DNA of 64,000 nucleotides from Podospora comata (Eukaryota; Ascomycota; Sordariomycetes; Sordariales; Podosporaceae): assembly GCA_017354895.1 (NCBI GenBank), contig CP071497.1:744001-808000 (forward strand), read 5' to 3'. The first letter of the stretch is position 1; each line of letters opens with the position of its first letter. Shown here piece after piece: positions 12,089 to 23,451 of this stretch. A model generated the notes under the pieces. The model saw only the letters and a program-made list of their open reading frames with translations. It was not told the DNA's origin and ran no database searches. The position numbers and the translations under genes were made by a program.

Positions 12089-12379
12089 ATGGAGCAAGTC
12101 CTTGGACGCATCATCATGGATTTCTCTCGCAGATTCGGTATCAATCTAAGTGCCATCTCTCCAATTTTGACAGATTCCAGGTTGCCGATGTTCATCTGCA
12201 GCCCGGGCCAAGATCAAACCACGAGAGCCCCGTCAGTTATGCTCACTTTTAAGCATGCTGGACCATTCTCTTGTACTTTCAATCTGCGGGAGGTGCAGGT
12301 CCACTATCAGTGGACCATCTTGAAGGGGGGTTGTTCTATGAACAATAGTTCAGATGAATGGCATGGCCAGTTTGTCTAA
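12089..12379 (+). CDS. possible small protein, unknown
   Basis: An ATG-initiated frame of 96 codons ends with TAA at 12377-12379. The product is mixed hydrophobic (start MEQVLGRIIMDF) with no signal peptide, membrane segment or motif that I recognise. It sits alone in the gene-poor stretch. It could equally be a chance open frame or the remnant of a larger gene. Confidence 0.2.
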   Translation: MEQVLGRIIMDFSRRFGINLSAISPILTDSRLPMFICSPGQDQTTRAPSVMLTFKHAGPFSCTFNLREVQVHYQWTILKGGCSMNNSSDEWHGQFV

Positions 12380-12696
12380 GGATACGGGACCGAGTTGGTT
12401 TTGTAAGTAGGTATGGAACTTGCGTGCGCAAGAAATTTAGGGATTCATAATCCTGCTTTGTGTAGAGGGTTACCAAAACTTTGACAATCAACTTGTTTTC
12501 GGGACAAGATACAAGAAGTCACAAGTAATCAAAAGAACAGAACAATATAATGTTAGTAATAGTAGTATTAGTATAATTTGACAAAAGAAAAAAAATGATT
12601 GACTCACCGATCCATATTTTTTGATATTTTTGTTTCATTGAAAACACAACCCCACGATCTACAACAATTGTACTTACCTATGTGCGACAGGCAAGC
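12380..12696. other. AT-rich intergenic DNA
   Basis: AT-rich, with A-runs near 12580-12595; no coding signal seen. Confidence 0.5.
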
Positions 12697-13203
12697 TCAG
12701 TTTTCCTCGCCCAGCAAATCATCCCAAAGATCAGAAAGAAAGCCCGAGGGGTCTGAAGCCTCGGAAGGTCTAATCTCCACCTGATTCTCTCTCTCCTGAC
12801 CAGCAGTATTAGCAGTTGGAAGAAGAGGAGTTTGGGAAGTAATCGCATTCCTTCTCAAGTTCCGAGGGTGCCCATGGGTGGCACATTGGTTGCAGAGAGC
12901 CCTCTGCTGGGATATTCTCATGTAAGAAGCGCCAGCAGCGATCGTCCCTGGACATTGCCGGGGATCAGTGATGTTGTCATCGCCAGTGAAAGTGGGGCAA
13001 TGCTCCCAGAATTGTCTGATGGGCTCCCACCGATTGCAGCGTTGAACGTCGCCGATCCGGCGGAGGTAGAAGCCAGTCGGCTCCGGGGAGGTAGGGAGGG
13101 TAGGCCGGGAGGTTGTAGAGCGGATGTAGTTGCTATGCGAGCAAATGGCTCCGTCCCGAAGGGGACAGCGGCAGTAGAGGCTGATGATGGTGTAGGTGCA
13201 CAT
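12697..13203 (-). CDS. small Cys-rich hypothetical protein
   Basis: A single 168-codon frame starts at an ATG (13201-13203) with MCTYTIISLYCRCP. About nine cysteines lie in the first 115 residues (for example CNRWEPIRQFWEHC and CNQC), followed by a polar C-terminal tail ending SDLWDDLLGEEN. There is no signal peptide, so it is probably intracellular. The MCTYxxxxxxC opening with spaced Cys/His resembles small uncharacterised proteins common in Sordariomycetes, which might bind zinc; that is inference. No intron is needed. Function unknown. Confidence 0.6.
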   Translation of the reverse strand: MCTYTIISLYCRCPLRDGAICSHSNYIRSTTSRPTLPTSPEPTGFYLRRIGDVQRCNRWEPIRQFWEHCPTFTGDDNITDPRQCPGTIAAGASYMRISQQRALCNQCATHGHPRNLRRNAITSQTPLLPTANTAGQERENQVEIRPSEASDPSGFLSDLWDDLLGEEN

Positions 13204-14239
13204 CTTGACTAGTCTTTTGGGTTAGTTTTGGATGGGGGTACTTCTCAAGGATAGTACTTAACTTCCTTTTGGGGTGTTGATTTGATGTGTATGTAATGAG
13301 TGATCAGTAATAAAGGATGAGAGATGAGAGATGAGAGATGAGAAGCTGGGTTTGATTTTCGAAGCATGTTGTCGCTGTTAAATAGACCTGATTTAGGCTA
13401 CAGTCTTCGTGGGATAAATGAATTGTACAGCGTAGTATATCTCTGTGTTCTGAATCATCTTACTGAAGACTGATTTAAAACAATTATTCCAACTTTGTTC
13501 GGTTGCTGTCGACTCGAACCATGAAATATGCAAATCTCATGAACAAAGACAATGCCTTTGTCACAGCCCACTTGTTCCGTCGCCTTCTCACTTCGGAGAG
13601 CTCCCTTCACCATGAACGAGCGATGGCGGGGTTCTGGAGCACTCCACAACAGACAACCCCTGATGACACCTCTAACTGAATGTAAACAGAGATCAACTCA
13701 ACCGCCCCGCCCTTAGAGTGTGGACTTTCTGCTCAAGAAGCACCGCTCCATATACTTGGATCCGTTGCTAGAACCATGATGTCATTGCTCGCACATCATT
13801 CCAGCGCGGCATTTTGTGATGGCTGGTGTCAGACAATGTATCACCACATCCCTCCCGCAAGCGCTCTGACGCTTTAGCCTCGCGGAACTGTAGATGCATC
13901 CCGGTCTCAGATCATCGACCATTCATCGTTTCCGTTTGCCATACACCGGGCCGAAGCTACAGCCCGGAACGTTGTAGAAGCTGCGCAAGAGTCGTTGTCT
14001 CGGGAAGAGCCGGTCGAACATTTTACGTAAACTTCCACAACGGGAGCTTCTGAACACCACCAGTCTTGGACATCGCGTCATCTGACTGTGGCACAGGTGC
14101 CAGTTGAGATGGTCTTTCGGTCCCTATTGTAACAAAACGACCGCCCATCAACCCCGACCTGACGGTCACCTCCAATCGCTTCGAAGAGAGGCGGAGAGAA
14201 GGACGGCCATTTCTAGGATATGTATCACAACCATAAAAG
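13204..14239. other. intergenic region with heptamer repeat
   Basis: Contains the promoter of the Cys-rich gene, a 7-bp tandem repeat at 13316-13343, and about 800 bp with no recognisable gene. Confidence 0.5.
13316..13343. repeat. (GATGAGA)4 minisatellite
   Basis: Four perfect consecutive copies of the heptamer GATGAGA, 110 bp upstream of the divergent small Cys-rich gene. Copy number is likely to vary between strains. Confidence 0.9.
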
Positions 14240-14248
14240 TATAAATAG
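14240..14248 (+). promoter_or_regulatory. TATA box of the crystallin-like gene
   Basis: TATAAATAG lies about 117 bp before the ATG at 14365 and is followed by a CA/CT-rich leader. This is a good match to a TATA element of a strongly expressed fungal gene, so the broken gene downstream had, or still has, a promoter. Confidence 0.55.
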
Positions 14249-14364
14249 AGCTTTCTTCCACCGTCAAAGTCCCTCACAACATCTTCATCCACCAACACAA
14301 CAGTCAAACACCCAAGCTCAATAACCACACTCAACAAGCTACCTACTATACACAGTCTCTCAAG

Positions 14365-14898
14365 ATGGCTCCCCCGTTGATCCCAGCACCGCCAAGTTCT
14401 ACGTCGAGAAGGGCTTCGAAGGCGATGAATACCCATACAGCATAGGAGCCGACGTCAGCGTCTCCGGCTCACTCCATGACAAGTTCCTGTCTGTCAATGT
14501 TGGCAAAAACACCAAGGTCATCGCCTGGCAGCACTACAATGAGTCTGGCAAGTACCGCGAGTGGTAAGTTCTCTCTTCATCTCCATTTGGAGTACTTTCT
14601 CAAGCTTGACGCCCATGACGTCGGCACGATTCTCATCAAGTCCAACGAGGATCCCCTTGAGTGGCACTTGGTAGGGATTCTCCCAGCCGATGGCCCCGCT
14701 GTGACCACCGCTGTGTTCTTGCGCGATGAGAAAACCGGCGTGTATCTCTATGTCGGCTCCATCTACTTCAAGTGGAACAAGGATACCAAGGAGGCCGATA
14801 TTGTTGAATCGGAACACTTCCCTCCGCAGTTAAAGCACAAGCGTAAAGGACCAAGTGCGTTTGAGATCACCCTGGTCGACAACAAGCCTTCTGAGTGA
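14365..14898 (+). pseudogene. beta/gamma-crystallin-like protein gene, frameshifted
   Basis: The ATG at 14365 (MAPP...) is followed by a run of five C (14371-14375). Reading on in the frame shifted by one gives a 63-codon Greek-key segment (TAKFYVEKGFEGDEYPY ... KVIAWQHYNESGKYREW), which is never reached from the ATG because one C appears to be missing. This segment ends at a donor-like GTAAGT (14564). The second half is open in another frame to TGA at 14896-14898 (KLDAHDVGTILIKSN ... FEITLVDNKPSE). No intron of normal length joins the two halves in frame: the nearest acceptor is only 29 bp away and out of phase. The break is thus double: a 1-nt deletion near the start and a lost or shifted middle. 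An assembly error in the C-run could explain only the first. Family role: small beta-sheet protein, function unclear in fungi. Confidence 0.65.
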
Positions 14899-15044
14899 TT
14901 GAAGCCAGTCAGTAGTCAGTGTCCTGATTCGAGATTGGCTATGGTGATGGAATGGAAGAGGGAGGCTGGGAATATACTTACCTCAGTCACTCTCTAGACA
15001 CATTAATAGCATAGTTAGCTCACGCCTACTCCAAACGATCATTC

Positions 15045-16474
15045 TTAATTCTCCTCATCAACCGGCAAATGTGTCCTCTCATCCTCCACAACCTCATACT
15101 CATCCCTCCCAAAAGTCTCATTCAACCTCACTCTCCCCACCACCTTCCCACTCTCCAGCCTAACCCACGTATCCATCTCCCGCAATCTCAACCCCTCAAT
15201 CGAAACCCACACCTGCCTCGATCCCCTAATCCAACTCCCATACCCCCCATAACCCGTATGCTGCCCAAAACACAAATAAACCCTCCTGCCCCCCTTTTCA
15301 TAATCCGAACACCACGTATCCCCATGATCATGCCCCACAAACAATCCCAACAACCCCTCCTCCATCACCGCCTCCATAAACCCCCCATCCTGCCCCCCAT
15401 ACTCGCAACCCTCCATCCCATCTTCACACCACCCCTCCCCTTGTCGGTTAACCGGCTGATCCCCATTAATTCCAGGCTGCTTCTTCCCGTCTATCCCCCT
15501 TTTCTGAGCCTCCCAAAAAGCCCCAGTAGGGATATGCACAAACCCCAACCCCGGCAAACTCCTCCCCCCATTCTCTCTCTTCAGCCTCCCGCTCATCTCC
15601 CTAAACCACCTCACCACTTCCTTGCTAACCCAATTTTCCCTCCCCTTCCTCCTATTCCCACCTCCCTCCTCCTGGGAAACAAAACCACCTCTGCTATCAA
15701 AAAACCACAACACCATCTCCACCCTCGCATCCAGCCCTTGCACCTCCAAATAATAATTCGTCACCCCCACCCCCTCCTCTCTGCCCCTTACCATCCTCGC
15801 CGTTCTACTACCTTTGTACCTCTTCTCCCGCTCAAACATCGCCGTGGGCGACAGCCTGCAGTCCGAGTCGTGATTCCCGTACGTACTCCCCCACGTAATA
15901 TCTCTACTTGCCAACGTCTCGGCGATTTTGTCGATATATTGGGTGCCGTTGTCGCGATAAACATTCTCCCCCGTGATGATATCACCATTCAGCACCACAA
16001 AATCCGTCTCTGGTTCTCTGTCCAAAACAGAGTTTATCACGCCGAGGGAGGCGAGGTCTTGTTTGGGACCCCAGGGTTCCCAGGCGTCTTTTCAGCGATT
16101 TACATTGTTAGATTGGTACAAGGTAACCTCACAGAGCGGGTGATTCTAGTGTTGATGCAGCTGAGCTAAGTTGAGGGGGGTGACTTACTCTCGCCAAAAT
16201 GCAAATCTGAAAAGATGCTCAGTTGGAAGCTGCCGTCTTTTTTGAACTTAAGCGGCGGCAGGAGGGGACTGAGTTGCGGTCGATGGCGATGATTGATGAA
16301 GCCGCCAAGCTGTTCGCAAAATGGGATCGTTACACGAAGGAGCTGTGAATAAGGACCGAGTAGACAAAACGTCGACACGACCAACAAAACTCGGCAATAC
16401 GATGCCCGTCTGACCCTCGTAAACCTCGTGTAACCACCACCAGCAGCTTCCGTCCTTTCAGCGTCTCGCGGCAT
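15045..16474 (-). CDS. calcineurin-like metallophosphatase, membrane-anchored
   Basis: Two exons: 16474-16189 and 16087-15045, joined over a 101-bp intron (GTAAGT..AAAAG); 442 residues. One N-terminal hydrophobic segment (about 27-47) follows a basic stretch and suggests a type II anchor. All metallophosphatase signatures are present: D90-L-H92 (FSDLHFGE), G130-D131 (NGDII), G166-NHD169, a later H in GFVHIP and GHDH in LFVGHDHGD. They bind two metal ions in the catalytic centre. The closest recognised group is the fungal Dcr2/Sia1-like phosphoesterases; substrate not deducible. Exon 2 is strikingly purine-rich on its coding strand (see findings). The segment GRENWVSKEVVRWFREMSGR is a normal part of the family between GNHD and GHDH. 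Confidence 0.9.
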
Positions 16475-16743
16475 AATGCTACAGTTGTGTTGTTGAAAGC
16501 AGAGAGAGTGACGTTGAGGCGGATTACCCCACCATCAAAACCCCTCCCTGAACACAACACAACTACCAACCTTCGGACCTTCTCTCAAGAATATCACAAC
16601 TCCAACATGTACATCCAAGCCCACTCTCTAGCAAAACTTTCGCCCCATCTCACTCAGCTGGCAAAAGAAAAAGAAGATACCCACAGAGGCATGACATCAC
16701 AGCTACAAGCTGTGTAGAGCAAAAGAGAAGGAACAGGCGCAAT
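16475..16743. other. metallophosphatase promoter side
   Basis: Short non-coding stretch between the metallophosphatase ATG and tRNA-Gly. No gene seen. Confidence 0.5.
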
Positions 16744-16829
16744 TGCGCGATCCGGGATTCGAACCCGGGTCCCTCGCTAGACCAAGATATGATGGGAAGC
16801 GAGGATTCTAACCACTAAACTAACCGCGC
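16744..16829 (-). tRNA. tRNA-Gly(CCC) with a 14-nt intron
   Basis: On the minus strand the acceptor GCGCGGT pairs with ATCGCGC (one G-T), the T arm is CCGGG/CCCGG around TTCGAAT, and the anticodon stem is CTCGC/GCGAG. The loop reads TT-CCC-A, then 14 nt (TCATATCTTGGTCT), then A, placing an intron after position 37. Anticodon CCC reads GGG (Gly). Confidence 0.9.
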
Positions 16830-17376
16830 CTTTTTCCTTTGTTTGTTGTTGGAAGGGCTGTCTGTTTCACAGCTTATGAGAGTGGAAGCGGGGTAAAGCT
16901 GAGCTGTGTGTTGGCAAGCACTCCACAATCATCCCCCCCCTCCTCCACTTTGACTTCCATTGCATTCCAGGAGACGAGACACTGGTTTCTGGATCAAACA
17001 CACCTTGAGTGTAAGGAGTAGCCAGAAAGAAGTACAGCATATCGATCAATAGGATTATCCCAGCTACCTCGACCCAGCTAACCCATCATTTGATAACCTC
17101 CCACACAAGCAATGGTCCCACTAAGCCATGTTTTTCCCATCCACCAGGTCCCCCAGATATCAGAACACACCATAGCAGCCCCCTGTAAAACATGCGGTAT
17201 AGGTAAATGAGCAACAGTAAAGTGTACAGAAAGTAAAAACACCTATAAAACGGTACAGGGCGGGGAATGGGTATGCTTCATCGCCCAACGCCGTGAAAAT
17301 GCAAATCATAACATCGAAAACCTGTTAAAAGAAAAACAGCCGTACAGGTCCATGCTTTGGGGAGATCGTTTGAGCT
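16830..17376. other. intergenic / 3' region of the Stu2-like gene
   Basis: AT-rich in part (17190-17340), with several AATAAA-like and TATAAAA stretches; probably 3' untranslated sequence of the Stu2-like gene. No gene seen. Confidence 0.5.
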
Positions 17377-20322
17377 CTACTGAGGTCTGCTCGCTGCCTT
17401 TGCCTATTGCTCTCTGTTAGTGCCTGCCCTGCACACTTCTCGTCGAGGCCTCCGCAGCTGCACATACCTTCATAAGTTCAATCCTGGCCTTCAGCTGGCT
17501 CGTCACCTCGGCAGCTCTTCTCCAGCTCTCCATGCCAGACGTCGCGGGAGCACCAGAAGCATTGATTGGTGGATCGCCCAACCTGCTTCCTGCACGGCTC
17601 CCAGCCCTGCTCCCCGCCCGGTCACCATATCCGCCATAGGCACCGCTGCCACTAGCACTATCGTTATTGCGAATGTCTCTGTCGTCACCGCCGGAAATGT
17701 CTCGCCTAAACCCTCTAGCTGGGCTGGCGCGGCCGCTGCTAGCGGTGCTGCCCGCGTACCGGGACTCTGGGGGAGCCATCTTTCGGGGGTGCGGCACACC
17801 GTCGCCGTTCTCCTTCTCCTCGCTAAGGCTACTGGCGAAGCTTTGACGGGCTCTACCCGCACTAGGAGGAAGAGCGTTGTCACGGTAGATCCCGCCATCA
17901 TCGTGCGTTGGGCTCAGAGCCCGGAATCCAAGACTGGGGGATACAGGGCTGTCTGCGCCCCCACCGTTGTTAAGGGCGGCTTCAGCCTTACTGAGCGCCC
18001 TCTTCAAACGGTCCAGCTCGCGTCGTAGCCGCTCATTTGTCTGTTCGGCAGCCTCGGCATCACTGCGAGCTCTCACAAGCTGTGTCTCCTTGGCCTTGAT
18101 GGAAAGTACATCTCTCGTGTGATCCTCGATCAACTGAGCATTTTGGTTCTTGAGCTCCTGAATTTCTGATGTCAGCTTGGACCGGTCGTGACGAGCGTCA
18201 TCTAGCTGTTTGAGCAAGCGCTCATTGGCCATGCGCAATTCCTCCAGCTCGGCACGTTCCATGTGTGAGAAGGTAGAGGTCGGAGATGGGGATGCAGCGG
18301 GCGCGGGGGCTGATGGCGCAGCTGGTTTGGCGAGTGAGCGGCCAGTGAGACCACCGCGTCCCAAACCAATGCGCGGCTTTGGTGGGGGAGAAGCGGGAAT
18401 GGGCTCCTCCTCTTCGTATTCCGGCTCAAATGCAGGTGATGGGACGCGAGGGGCCGCCGGTCTACGCGGTGAAGCAGCGCCGGCGGCAGGACCACCAAGA
18501 GTGCGCTTCTGTGGTGCCTTGAGACCCCCGAGCCCTGGCTTCCCGAGCTTGCTCCCCGCGGGACCGGGACGCGCAGCAGCTGGCGGCGCAGGTGGAGGTG
18601 AAGGCTCTGGCGGCGGTGCGGCGGCTGCCGGGGGTGCCTTTTTGAGACCAGGAGGGGCCTTCTTTGCGCCCAACGTCTTCTTGGGTGGTGGCCCCCGCGC
18701 AGCGGGAGCTGGCGGCGGCGGCTTCGGCTTATCCTTGGCCTTGACTTCGGCCGTCTCAAAGAACTCCTTGATCTTGGTCTTTCGGATATCATCAAGACCT
18801 TCGAGATGGGGGTTCATGGCTCTTTCGCCAATGATCTTCATGATGGTTCCCAGAATCTCGGCACCGCCAGACCGAAGAACCTCGCTACCCTCGGAGAGCA
18901 GCTTCTTGGCGCATTCAACGATGCTGGCAATTTCCTGCTTGCTCGGCACCTCCCTGGTTGTTCGAAGACACCTGACAAGAAACTTCATGGTTCCCTCCTT
19001 GACCTGGGGGTTCTTGTGAACGAGGAATGTGGTGATATCTTCCAAGCACTCGGTTAAGTTGGTAGAAAGAAACACAGCGTCCAGCGCAGCACCAAGCGCA
19101 TCAGCAACCGTAACCTTCTTTTCCTTCAATCTCTCCATGATAGGCTGCATGACGTTGGAACGATACTTGGCGAAGCCCTTGCGCAGACCCTTGGCGAGCA
19201 TTTCGATACATTGCGCTGCCTGAGTGACGACCGCAATGTTGGCGTCCTTCATGCATTTGGCCAAGCAGCGGGTGATCTCACCAAAATCACCATCCTTGAT
19301 CCTTGGCACATTGACAATAGCATACAAGGCCTCACAAGCTTCCTTTCTCTCCTTCCACTTGGACGAGGCCAGGTTGTCGTAGAAATCCTTGGGCACTTTG
19401 CTGATGACGTCTTGTGGCTCGGCCAGGTCAAAAGCGTCAACCTCACCAGCCTCTTCCTCCTCCTCTCCCTCCTCTCCATACTCGTCACCACCTCCTGCCG
19501 CAGGTGCCCGTTCCTTGGCCGCTTGCTGTGATCGCAACAATCGCTCCTGCTTCGCTAGACCTTCGGCCTTGATCTTCTCAAACTGCGCTTCGAGATCTGT
19601 CTGCTGTGTTGGTTTGAGGTCGCCCCAGAACATTGGCTTCATAGCCTCGCGCAGCCACCGGTAGAACTCGACCGCCAACCCCGTCGCCTCTGCTCTCACA
19701 TTCTTGTCGGCGTGGCCAAACACCTTGGGTAGAATCTTGAGAACGGGTTTGGGATCCGCTGTTTTGCAGCCATAGTTGTGAAAGATCTGGGTCAAAGCAT
19801 TAAGCGCCGCAGCAACAACCTTGGGTTGCTTGTTGGAAAGCACCGGCAGAATCTCTTCGATCACCGGGCCGGGAACATCAATCTCGATGAAGAGGAGCAA
19901 CGCTTCGACTGCTGACGCCTTCGTCGCCGCTCTCGTGGAGGACAGGCCCTTCTCGCAAATTGGTGTGACAGCATGTTGTCTGGCTCGTACACCGCCTTCG
20001 CGGCCGCCAAATTTCAGAAATGCACAGAGGGCAGCCAAGCCATCTTGTTGAGCAGCAACGTTGGAGTCTGCGACTGCTGTCTTCCACAAGCTCGGATCTT
20101 GGATGAATGGTCGGAATGCTGGGTCGTACTCGTCGGGGGTCTTTTCGAATGCCTGGGCAGCCTCCTCGTATGCCTGTTTTCGTACTTTCCAGACCTATTC
20201 GCCAACTGATGTTTTAGTTTGCCTGTCTAGTAGGTAGTCAGCGAATAAGGAGACGCGCGCACCTTGTGGACCCAGCGATCTGTAAGGGGCAAAGAGCTAA
20301 AGTCTTCTTCTCCGTCAGCCAT
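17377..20322 (-). CDS. XMAP215/Stu2/Alp14-family microtubule polymerase (TOG protein)
   Basis: Three exons: 20322-20263 (20 codons, MADGEEDFSSLPLTDRWVHK), 20194-17468 and 17403-17377; 937 residues. The last intron (GTATGT, CACTAAC branch, CAATAG) replaces an alternative read-through ending. Two TOG arrays can be seen: TOG1 at about 1-245 (WKVRKQAYEEA start, FLKFGG, VFGHADKNVRAEATGL) and TOG2 at about 285-520 (KDFYDNLASSKWKERKEA, TNLTECLEDI). A basic Pro/Ala/Lys linker follows, then a coiled coil at about 650-760 (ERAELEELRMANERLLKQL) and a Ser/Gly/Arg-rich tail. Two TOG domains plus a dimerising coiled coil is the fungal layout (Stu2, Alp14/Dis1, AlpA). It binds tubulin and speeds plus-end growth at spindle poles and hyphal tips. 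It is transcribed divergently from LIS1. Confidence 0.95.
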
Positions 20323-21909
20323 GGCGGGCTGTTCTTCAATGGATGGTGATGTGGTGGTAGAGTCGGAATCAAGCAGGCAGGATTTCAGCAAGTGCTTCTG
20401 GGGACGGTGGGCAAGCTGGTCGGTGTGGTTCGTAAGTCTGTCGGTCGAGAGGCAAGTCTTGCGTTTTTCTGAGCCTAGAGTTGAAGTTCGCTTGATTAGC
20501 TTCTGCAGCCAAGGCGGTTTCCAACGGCCCGTCATAGCAGCCAGTGCAGTGCGCCGTCTAAGGAACAGAAGCGCATCTGGGAGATTGGCCTTGGTGAGGC
20601 TGGAGGAGGGAATGCGAAGGAAGCAACATACGTGCGAGGGGTGAAGCAACAAAGCAAAAGCCAGCAGCTGTTTTCTTTGCGACTTGTTGGGTTTGGTGTC
20701 GAGACCGAGCTGGCTGTTGCGCGTGATTGGCTTCCAGAAGGAGAGCGAGGGGAAGCTCTTGCTCGGCGGGGGGCGATTGTTGCGAGGATGTTCGCCGAAA
20801 AGGATCGTCTGCGCAGTGGTTGTTGACAATTGCAGTTGTTGTGACTTGCCGCCCAAGATTTCTCGCTCAAGGCTGGCTCGCGGTGAGAAAGCGTGTCTGG
20901 GGCGCCCTGACCCTGTGCTCTTGGCTCTGCGGGACAGGTGTGGGTGTGGGGCCATTCGCTGTCACTGATAGTTGCCCTATGGATGCAGATAAACACCACA
21001 ATGAATAAGGAATGCTCTGATGGAGTTTGGGTACAAGTAGGGAGTCTCTTGATCCCTTGATTATCCTATGTGCGCATATGCACCGCCTCTCCAGTTGGTT
21101 GGTAATTTCCTCTTGTCTTTCTCTGATGGCGGGGGATGCTGACTGGACCCTTCTTTCCACTGACAGACTTCGCTCTGGCAATTGTTGACATAGGGAATTG
21201 CCGCAGAAACCAAACCACGGTGTGGCTGAGGTGATGTCACTGGCTGAGGCTTGACACGGCTGGCAGCCTCCTGTGGCAGCTGTCGTGGCCCGACCTCTCT
21301 ATCTTGGCAGGCCCGGCAGCGAGCATGGGAATTGGATGGCCAGCGACAGCAAATGCCACCCACCACAGATTGCGAGCTTGCTTTCGAGTTTCAAGTGTTG
21401 TTCTGCCCCGCTGGATGCCCGCCATAGAGGGACCATGAGATCCATTTCCCACGGCAACACCGCCTCCATCCAGAACTCCCATCTTCAGCCCTGAGTTGAT
21501 ATCCGTGTCTGGAAGCCCAACCACAAACCCTGGACACCTCGCCTTCCCCAGTACCCCAGGTCCACTTTTCACGACCCCTCCACCCATCCACCCAATCCAT
21601 CCGCGCGTGCATCTGAGGATTGGGATTGAAACAGACATTCGACGAAACCTTCTCGAACAAAGCGCCGCCCCTTTCCCGACGCTGTTGTTTGTCACCAACA
21701 ACCTTCCGCCATCCTTCCATGCCCACCCGGAATTCACTTCAAAGAATACCTCACCTCTTGACACCGATTTCAACCCAACGGCCGCCGCCGAGACGAGAAG
21801 GTTCCCGACCGCTAATTTCAGGCCGATAAATTTCCCCGCCATTTTCTGTCTCCCGCTCTAGCAGAACGGCACGGCCCGGGGGCTCCAGGTTGCCCTCCGA
21901 GTCTCCGCG
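20323..21909. other. shared intergenic region, Stu2-like / LIS1
   Basis: 1.6 kb between two divergent start codons. Open frames on both strands overlap one another and carry no family features; I treat them as chance. It should contain both promoters and 5' leaders. Confidence 0.6.
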
Positions 21910-23451
21910 ATGAATACAAACATCCTGACCACCCGTCAGGCTGAGGAGCTGTAGGTTTCCTGTCGTGTGATCACGTCCACAGCGGGCGGGGTTGGGTCTT
22001 GACGAAGCCGAGGCAGGCAGGGACTGACAGCGATGCAGACACAAAGCCATCATCGCCTACCTTACTGCCAACAACCTTTCGAATACCGTGTCGGCTCTGC
22101 GATCAGAGCTCAACCTTGGGGAGGATGTGTTTGATCCAGCAACCGCAAAGAAGTATGAGGGGTTGCTAGAAAAGAAATGGACGAGTGTCGTGCGGTTACA
22201 AAAGAAGGTCAGTCGCGTGGTCGGTTTCTGTGATTGTCGGCCTGTCCATCTGACATTCTTTCCCAGATCATGGATCTCGAGTCCCGGAATAGCACTTTGC
22301 AATCAGAGCTCGAAAACAGCACCCCCACGTCCCGACAAAATAAAGATCCAGTAGCCTGGCTGCCCAAATCTCCAGCCCGCCACACGCTGCAATCCCACCG
22401 AAATCCAATCACATGCGTCGCCTTCCACCCAGTATTCTCATCACTGGCTTCCGGCTCGGAGGACCAAACCATCAAGATTTGGGACTGGGAGCTGGGCGAG
22501 CTCGAAAGGACGATCAAAGGCCATACCAAAGCTGTGCTTGATGTCGATTTCGGCGGACCTAGGGGAAACACCTTGCTTGCCTCGTGCAGCTCAGACTTGA
22601 CCATCAAGCTCTGGGACCCATCAGACGACTATAAGAATATCCGAACGCTCCCTGGTCACGACCACAGCGTCAGCGCAGTTCGATTCATCCCGTCAGGGGT
22701 AGCAGGTGGTACCGGCAACCTCCTTGTCAGCGCGAGTCGAGACAAGACGTTGAGGATATGGGATGTGAGCACAGGCTATTGCGTAAAGACTCTTCGAGGA
22801 CACGCCGAATGGGTCCGTGATGTCTGCCCATCCATTGACGGGAGGTTCATCTTGTCGACGAGTGACGATTATACCGGCCGGTTGTGGGACGTCTCGATAC
22901 CGAACCCGGAGCCGAAGACCACACTGATCGGACACGAGCACGTTGTGTTATGTTGCGCCATTGCTCCTGCGGCTGCTTATCCACATCTTGCCGCCATGGC
23001 AGGGATCAAGAAGCCACCAGCAACGAGTGCCGTAGAGTTCATGGCGACCGGCTCAAGAGACAAAACGATTCGGCTGTGGGATGCGAGAGGGACGTGTATC
23101 AAGATATTGGTGGGCCACGACAACTGGGTGCGGGGCCTTGTCTTCCACCCTGGTGGAAAGTACTTGTTGTCGGTGGCTGATGATTATACGTTGCGGTGCT
23201 GGGATCTGACCCAGGAGGGTAGATGTGTCAAGACGATAGGGGACGCACACGGGCATTTCGTGCAGTGTATCCGGTGGGCGCCTTCGATCGTCAAGGATGT
23301 CCCGGCAGTCAATGGTGAGGGCGCCAATGGTGAATCGAACGGGACACCAAGGAAAGCAGCGGGGGCTGCCGGTGCGGGTGGTGAGGCGCAAATTCGGTGT
23401 GTCATTGCGACGGGGAGTGTTGATTTGAACGTGAGGATTTTTGCCAACTGA
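21910..23451 (+). CDS. PAC1: LIS1/PAC1/NudF dynein regulator
   Basis: Three exons: 21910-21950, 22039-22207 and 22267-23451; 464 residues. The first short exon encodes [14 protein letters not shown], the start of the LisH dimerisation motif, which continues [13 protein letters not shown] in exon 2. A short coiled coil (about 60-85) and a seven-bladed WD40 propeller follow, with clear GH..WD repeats ([53 protein letters not shown], ending [10 protein letters not shown]). It binds the dynein motor domain with NudE/Ndl1 and is needed for nuclear migration and hyphal growth. A Gly/Ala/Asn-rich insert of about 30 residues sits before the last blade ([13 protein letters not shown]...), a usual place for an insert in fungal LIS1. 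Length matches the family. Confidence 0.97.

Noticed and set aside
11640-12600. Mutated transposon remnant
   Set aside because: The stretch is AT-richer than its flanks, but I found no terminal repeats, target duplications, transposase or reverse-transcriptase motifs. A dinucleotide RIP index or repeat search would be needed to claim it.
15069-16169. 366-codon + strand frame opposite the metallophosphatase
   Set aside because: A by-product of the G-poor, C-rich + strand block. It is almost all Pro, His, Leu and Ile, while the minus strand has a full set of metallophosphatase motifs.
20227-20955. 242-codon minus-strand frame upstream of the Stu2-like gene
   Set aside because: It overlaps exon 1 of the Stu2-like gene in another frame and has no recognisable features. 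It is most likely leader or promoter sequence.
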